DNA of 37,513 bases from CAIOYC01 sp038327995 (GTDB taxonomy: Bacteria; Pseudomonadota; Alphaproteobacteria; Caulobacterales; Caulobacteraceae): positions 1 through 37,513 of the forward strand of contig JBBQLP010000026.1 in NCBI GenBank assembly GCA_038327995.1, in the 5' to 3' direction. Within the stretch, counting starts at the first letter, position 1, and every line of letters starts with the position of its first letter. Positions 30,808 through 37,513 of this stretch are shown in pieces. The translations under genes were made by a program, and so were the position numbers. The notes under the pieces are model-generated. The model saw nothing but the letters and a program-made list of their open reading frames with translations, ran no database searches and had not been told where the DNA came from.

Positions 30808-32394
30808 ATGGTCGCGCGGGTCACGACGGTGGCGTTCGAGGGAGTGGAGGCCCGCCGGGTCGAGGTAGAAGTGCAGACCTCTTCCGGCGCGGTGGTTTTC
30901 ATGGTGGTTGGGCTGGGCGACAAGGCGGTTGGGGAAAGCCGCGAACGAGTGCGCGCCGCCTTTTCCGGGCTCGGGCTGGCGATGCCGTCGCGGCGGCTGA
31001 TCGTCAACCTCGCCCCCGCCGACACGCCCAAGGAAGGCAGTCACTACGATCTTCCCATCGCCCTGGCCTTGATGGCGTCCATGGGGATTATCGCGCCGGA
31101 CGCGCTCTCCGGCTGGCTGGCGTTCGGGGAACTTGGGCTGGATGGTCAGATCGCCCCCACCGTCGGGGCGCTTCCCGCTGCGGTGGCCGCCTCATCCATG
31201 GGGCTCGGCCTGATCTGCCCGGAGGCGGGCGGACCGGAAGCCGCGTGGGCGGGTGATATGCCGATCCTGGCGGCGCGTTCGCTGATCGCCATCATCAACC
31301 ATTTCCGCGGCACGCAACTACTGAGCCCGCCCAAACCCGGCCCCATTCTTGAGCCGCCGCCGAGTGCGGACCTCAGGGATGTGAAGGGGCAGGAACAGGC
31401 CAAACGGGCGCTGGAGATCGCCGCCGCTGGAGGCCACAACCTACTCTTCGTTGGCCCGCCCGGATCGGGCAAGTCGATGCTGGCGCAGCGCCTGCCGGGA
31501 CTGCTCCCGCCTCTGACGGCGGAGGAGCTTCTGGAAACCTCAATGATCCATTCGGTGGCGGGGCTGATCGCCAAGGGCGCCCTGACCCGCGCCCGCCCGT
31601 TCCGCTCGCCGCACCATTCAGCCTCCATGGCGGCGCTGGTCGGCGGCGGCATCCGCGCCAAGCCGGGGGAGGTCAGCCTGGCGCATAACGGCGTCCTGTT
31701 TCTGGACGAGTTGCCCGAGTTCCCGGCGCAGGTGCTGGATTCGCTCCGGCAACCCCTGGAGACCGGAGAGGTGATGGTCGCCCGCGCCAACGCTCACATC
31801 CGCTATCCGGCGCGAGTACAACTGATCGCCGCCGCCAACCCTTGCCGCTGCGGCCATGGCGGCGCCGGTAGGGGCTGGTGCGGCAAGGCCCCGCGCTGCC
31901 AGCAGAGCTATATGAGCCGCATCTCCGGCCCGCTCATGGACCGAATCGATTTGCAGGTGGATGTACCCCCCGTCACCGCTGCCGATCTGGCCTTGCCGCC
32001 CCCGGCCGAAGGCACCACTGAGGCTTCCGCCCGCGTCGCCGCCGCCCGCGCGGTGCAGATGGAGCGGGCGCGAGCGGCTGAGCTTCCCGCGCAAAGCCTC
32101 AACGCCCGCGTCGAGGGGCAGTTTCTGGAGCGGGCGGCGGCGCTGGATCAGGGCGGCAAGGCGCTTCTGACCCGGGCGGCGGAAGCGGGAGGGCTATCTG
32201 CTCGGGGCTGGGCGCGGACGCTTCGTCTGGCGCGCACCATCGCCGACCTCGATGGCGCGGACGCTGTGCGGCGGGGCCACGTGGCCGAGGCGCTGATCTA
32301 TCGCCGGGTCAACGCTGATCAGGTGTTGGCAGGTGGCGGCTGGAGTTCAGGGGGGCTTGACCCTGCAGCGCCCACTCTGATCGGTGCGCGGTGA
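30808..32394 (+). CDS. comM: ComM/YifB family Mg-chelatase-like AAA+ ATPase
   Basis: A 528-residue hexameric helicase-like ATPase known to promote branch migration during natural transformation. Domains: a Lon-protease-like N-terminal region (MVARVTTVAFEGVEARRVEVEV, residues 1-170), an AAA+ core with Walker A VGPPGSGKSML and Walker B VLFLDELPEF, and the C-terminal Mg-chelatase region with a zinc-like ANPCRCGHGG. The start at 30808 has GGCAGGAG six bases before it. A longer frame from 30772 lacks support. The IS sits 45 bp upstream, so its native promoter may be disrupted or replaced. Confidence 0.93.
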   Translation: MVARVTTVAFEGVEARRVEVEVQTSSGAVVFMVVGLGDKAVGESRERVRAAFSGLGLAMPSRRLIVNLAPADTPKEGSHYDLPIALALMASMGIIAPDALSGWLAFGELGLDGQIAPTVGALPAAVAASSMGLGLICPEAGGPEAAWAGDMPILAARSLIAIINHFRGTQLLSPPKPGPILEPPPSADLRDVKGQEQAKRALEIAAAGGHNLLFVGPPGSGKSMLAQRLPGLLPPLTAEELLETSMIHSVAGLIAKGALTRARPFRSPHHSASMAALVGGGIRAKPGEVSLAHNGVLFLDELPEFPAQVLDSLRQPLETGEVMVARANAHIRYPARVQLIAAANPCRCGHGGAGRGWCGKAPRCQQSYMSRISGPLMDRIDLQVDVPPVTAADLALPPPAEGTTEASARVAAARAVQMERARAAELPAQSLNARVEGQFLERAAALDQGGKALLTRAAEAGGLSARGWARTLRLARTIADLDGADAVRRGHVAEALIYRRVNADQVLAGGGWSSGGLDPAAPTLIGAR

Positions 32395-32428
32395 CAGGGC
32401 GTTAAGGGGGCGCCGCTAGACTGGAGCG

Positions 32429-34006
32429 ATGACCAGGGCCTCCCGCATCGACCGCCTGCGCGCCCGCGAAACCATGCTGGCGACGCTCAGCCACGAAATT
32501 CGCACCCCTCTGAACGGCGTGCTCGGCATGGCGGGCCTCTTGGCTGACACCCGGCTCGATGCCGCCCAATCGGCCTATCTGAATACCCTGCGCGATTGCG
32601 GCGAGCATCTTCTCGGCCTCGTCAACGATGCTTTGGACTACGCCAAGCTGGAGGCTGGCCGGGTCGAGCTTGAGCCCACACCTACCGATGTGGAAGCGTT
32701 GCTTCAGGGGGTGAGCGAGCTTCTCAGCCCTCGCGCACACGCCGCCGGGGTGGAGATCGCGTGGGCCACCGTCGGAGCGGTCCCGACTGTGCTGGCGGAC
32801 GATGGACGCCTGCGCCAGATCCTGTTCAACCTCGCGGGCAACGCTGTGAAACTTACCAAGACAGGCGGCGTCACCCTGTCGGCGCAGGCCTACCCGGTGG
32901 ACGGTGGAACGGCGCGGCTGCGCTTCGTGGTGACGGACACAGGACCGGGGCTAAGCGGGGCGGATCAGGCGTGCATCTTTGAGGAGTTCGTGCAGACCAG
33001 GGCAGGGCAGGCGGCGGGGGGAGCCGGGCTAGGCCTCGCTATCGTTCAGCGGCTCGCCCGCGCCTTCGAGGGCGAGGTCGGCGTCGATAGCCGCCCTGGC
33101 GAAGGCGCGGCCTTCTGGTTCGAGGCGAATTTCCAGATCGAGCCGGCGGTCACCGCGCCGTCGCAAACATCTCTTTCCGGCAAGGTCATCGCCGTGGTCT
33201 CGCCGTCAGCCATAGTGCGGGGCGCCGCCATCCTGCAGGTGGAGGCCTCAGGCGGTGAAGCTGTGGGATGTCGCAGCCTCACGGACATCCCCGCCACCGC
33301 CGATGCGGCCATGGTGGACGGTCAGTATTTCCGTGCGCGCGCGCGGCTAAAGCCGCCCAAACGGCTGCCCTCGCTGATTCTTTTGGCCCCAGAGGAACGT
33401 AGGCGTATCGCCTCTGCGCGCTCGGGGGGATTTGCAGGCTATCTCATCAAGCCGCTCCGACGGGCCTCCGTGGCGGCGCGGCTGTCAGCGGTCCTGGGCG
33501 AAGAGGCGATCAGGACGTTTGCCGTTGAGGGCGCCGCCCAACCGCCGTTCGACGCCCCCCACCCGATCGAGGATGAGCGCGCCACGGCCCCGTCGGCGCG
33601 CGGCGCGCGGGTGTTGCTGGCGGAAGACAATCCGGTGAACGCGCTTCTGGCGCGGGCGCTTCTGGTGCACGCGGGCTGCATCGTCGACCGGGCGATGAGC
33701 GGCGAAGAGGCATTGGCAGCAGCCCTTTCCTCGTCGCAAAGCGGCGCCCCTTACGACTTGATCCTGATGGACCTCAGAATGCCGGACCTCGACGGCCTTT
33801 CCGCCGCCAGAGCCCTGCGCAAGGCCGGGGTGCAGGCCCCGATCGTCGCCCTTACCGCCAACGCCTTCGACGAGGATCGCCGCGCCTGTTTCGAAGCCGG
33901 GATGAATGACTTCCTCACCAAGCCGTTGGATCACCGGGCGCTGGCGGTGGTGCTCGAGCGCTGGGCTGCGCCCCGTTCAGTGGCCCGCGCCGTGGCGGCG
34001 GCGTAA
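32429..34006 (+). CDS. shkA: ShkA-like hybrid histidine kinase with pseudo-receiver and receiver
   Basis: A 525-residue cytosolic kinase without sensor domain. Order: HisKA (SHEIRTPLNG, H22), HATPase (N-box around N134-N138, DTGPG, GAGLGLAI), Rec1 at about 252-358 with no proper phosphoacceptor, a linker, then Rec2 from about 394 with acidic E399/D400 and phosphoacceptor D448. This is the layout of Caulobacter ShkA, whose Rec1 domain binds c-di-GMP and unlocks the kinase. R324, Y338 and I340, which I recall as its ligand contacts, fall at the same numbers here, and the linker has DER (382-384) where ShkA has DDR. In Caulobacter ShkA feeds the ShpA-TacA stalk and cell-cycle phosphorelay. It starts 35 nt after comM. 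Confidence 0.85.
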   Translation: MTRASRIDRLRARETMLATLSHEIRTPLNGVLGMAGLLADTRLDAAQSAYLNTLRDCGEHLLGLVNDALDYAKLEAGRVELEPTPTDVEALLQGVSELLSPRAHAAGVEIAWATVGAVPTVLADDGRLRQILFNLAGNAVKLTKTGGVTLSAQAYPVDGGTARLRFVVTDTGPGLSGADQACIFEEFVQTRAGQAAGGAGLGLAIVQRLARAFEGEVGVDSRPGEGAAFWFEANFQIEPAVTAPSQTSLSGKVIAVVSPSAIVRGAAILQVEASGGEAVGCRSLTDIPATADAAMVDGQYFRARARLKPPKRLPSLILLAPEERRRIASARSGGFAGYLIKPLRRASVAARLSAVLGEEAIRTFAVEGAAQPPFDAPHPIEDERATAPSARGARVLLAEDNPVNALLARALLVHAGCIVDRAMSGEEALAAALSSSQSGAPYDLILMDLRMPDLDGLSAARALRKAGVQAPIVALTANAFDEDRRACFEAGMNDFLTKPLDHRALAVVLERWAAPRSVARAVAAA

Positions 34007-35446
34007 CCTTCCCCCTACATCTCGCATCTCGCGCCGACTGCCCCTAAGCTCACTCGACTCGAAGTGGGGAAGCCAGCGCGTGACAGACCTTGATCCTCAT
34101 GCCCCGCCGCCGCTTTCCGTTCCTTCTGAGCCCGCGCGCCAAGGGGTTGCGGAGGTTCTGAAATCCCTGCGCCACCCCAAGGTGGCGATTATGCTGGCGC
34201 TGGGCTTTTCGTCGGGCCTGCCCTTCCTCCTGATCGGCAACACGTTGAACTATTGGCTGGGCGACAGCCATGTGGATCTGGCGGTGATCGGCTTCGCCTC
34301 CTGGATCGGCCTGACCTATTCGTTCAAGTTCATCTGGGGCGCGGTGGTGGACAATATCCCCCCACCGATGCCTGGCGGGCTCGGGCGGCGGCGGGGCTGG
34401 CTCCTCATCGCCCAGATCATCGTAGCGGCCGGCTTGTTTGGTATGGCGACCAGCGACCCCAAGCTGCACCTGGCTGTGCTGGTGGCGTTCGGAGTGGCGA
34501 CGGCGCTGGCGGCGGCGACCCAGGATACGGTGATCGACGCATGGCGGATCGAGTCTAGCGCCGACACCGCCGAACTCGACCTGATGACCTCCGCCTACAG
34601 CCTCGGCTATCGCACCTCCAACATCCTGACCGGATCGGTGATCCTGTTCATGGCGCAGGGAATCGGCTGGCCCGCGGCCTACGCCGCATTCGCCGCCTCT
34701 ATGCTTGTGGGCCTGATTGCGACCGTGATGGCCAAGGAGCCCGCGAAGGCTGATGGGACAATGGCGGACCGGGCGATGAAGATGCCCGCTTTCAGCCCGC
34801 TGCGGATTGTCGACGCCGTGTTCGGGCCGTTTGTCGCGTTCTTCAAGACCTTCGGACCGATGGCGCTTTTGATCCTTCTGACCGTCACCACCTATCACTT
34901 GTGCGATTATCTGCGCGGGCCGGTGATCAATCCCTTCTATGTGCAGGTTGGGCTCACAAAGCCGCTCGTGGCGGGGATAAGACTGTCGGTGGGTCTGCCT
35001 GCCTCAATGATCGGTATCGCAGCGGGCGGATTCTTCGCAGCCCGGTTCGGCCATATGAGGGCCCTGCTTGTCGGCGGGCTGCTGCAGCCTGTCGCGGTTG
35101 CGGCCTTCGCCATCCTCGCCACAACAGGGCCGGATCCCCGCGTCTTCGCTTCGATCATGGCGGCGGACGATTTCTGCATGAGCTTCGCCGGATTGGCGCT
35201 GGTGGCCTATATCTCCACCCTCACATCGCTCGGCTACACCGCTACCCAGTATGCGCTCCTTACCTCCGCCCTCGCTTGGACCGGCAAGTTCCTCAAAGGC
35301 TTTTCAGGAGAGTGGGTGAAGGGGCTGGCGCACAGCAGCCATGACCTTCTGCACGCCTACGCGACCTACTTCCTCTACGCCGCCGTGGGCGCGGGCGTCC
35401 CTGCGCTCCTACTGGTTCTTGCTCTCACCTACGTAGAGCGCCGCCG

Positions 35447-37513
<2,067 letters not shown>

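Overview
The window is GC-rich chromosomal DNA from an alphaproteobacterium, most likely Caulobacterales (Caulobacter, Phenylobacterium or Brevundimonas relatives). The evidence is a complete PhyR-NepR-EcfG-PhyK general stress locus, a TimA-MltA-Smr block beside SecB, an NtrZ-like periplasmic protein, and a hybrid kinase whose length, domain order and key residues match Caulobacter ShkA. This comes from reading protein motifs; no database was searched. No rRNA, tRNA or CRISPR array was seen.

Region by region. 1-1174: a small secreted Cys-rich protein, then about 700 bp without a convincing gene that carries seven copies of a TTCCCTG heptamer, partly as palindromes. 1175-2473: a cytochrome P450. 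2552-7235: the general stress response island. It holds nepR-ecfG-phyK on the minus strand and phyR on the plus strand. It is flanked by an entericidin-like lipoprotein on one side and a DUF883-like protein plus membrane partner on the other. Three good EcfG-type promoters (GGAAC-N16/17-CGTT) sit before nepR, the entericidin gene and the DUF883 gene. 7238-12910: envelope and housekeeping genes (creatininase-family hydrolase, fabI, an M15 peptidase lipoprotein, smr, mltA, timA, secB). 12920-14354: an arsR-aqpS-arsC arsenic operon with 4-nt overlaps and no efflux pump. 14409-16177: yggS, a divergent TenI-like protein and an NtrZ-like gene. 16505-21958: DUF3576 lipoprotein, leuS, lptE, holA and a spermidine-synthase-like protein. 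21971-22985: an XRE regulator, a DUF2975 membrane protein and a 41-residue membrane peptide behind an inverted-repeat operator candidate. 23230-28206: rdgB, hemW, rsmI, yraN, a SirB1-like gene and gshB, mostly translationally coupled.

28286-30754 is an intact IS1595-family element: perfect 17-bp terminal inverted repeats, a perfect 8-bp target duplication (CGACATGA), a DDE transposase with zinc ribbon, and passenger genes that include a Panacea (DUF4065) antitoxin overlapping a small probable toxin. It inserted between gshB and comM, 45 bp before comM. After it come comM, the ShkA-like kinase, an AmpG-like transporter, and the 3' part of a malic enzyme-phosphotransacetylase gene that runs off the right edge.

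The most interesting points are the toxin-antitoxin cargo inside the insertion sequence and its position ahead of a cell-cycle kinase, the readable EcfG regulon around its own regulators, the pump-less arsenic operon, and the TTCCCTG repeat cluster.
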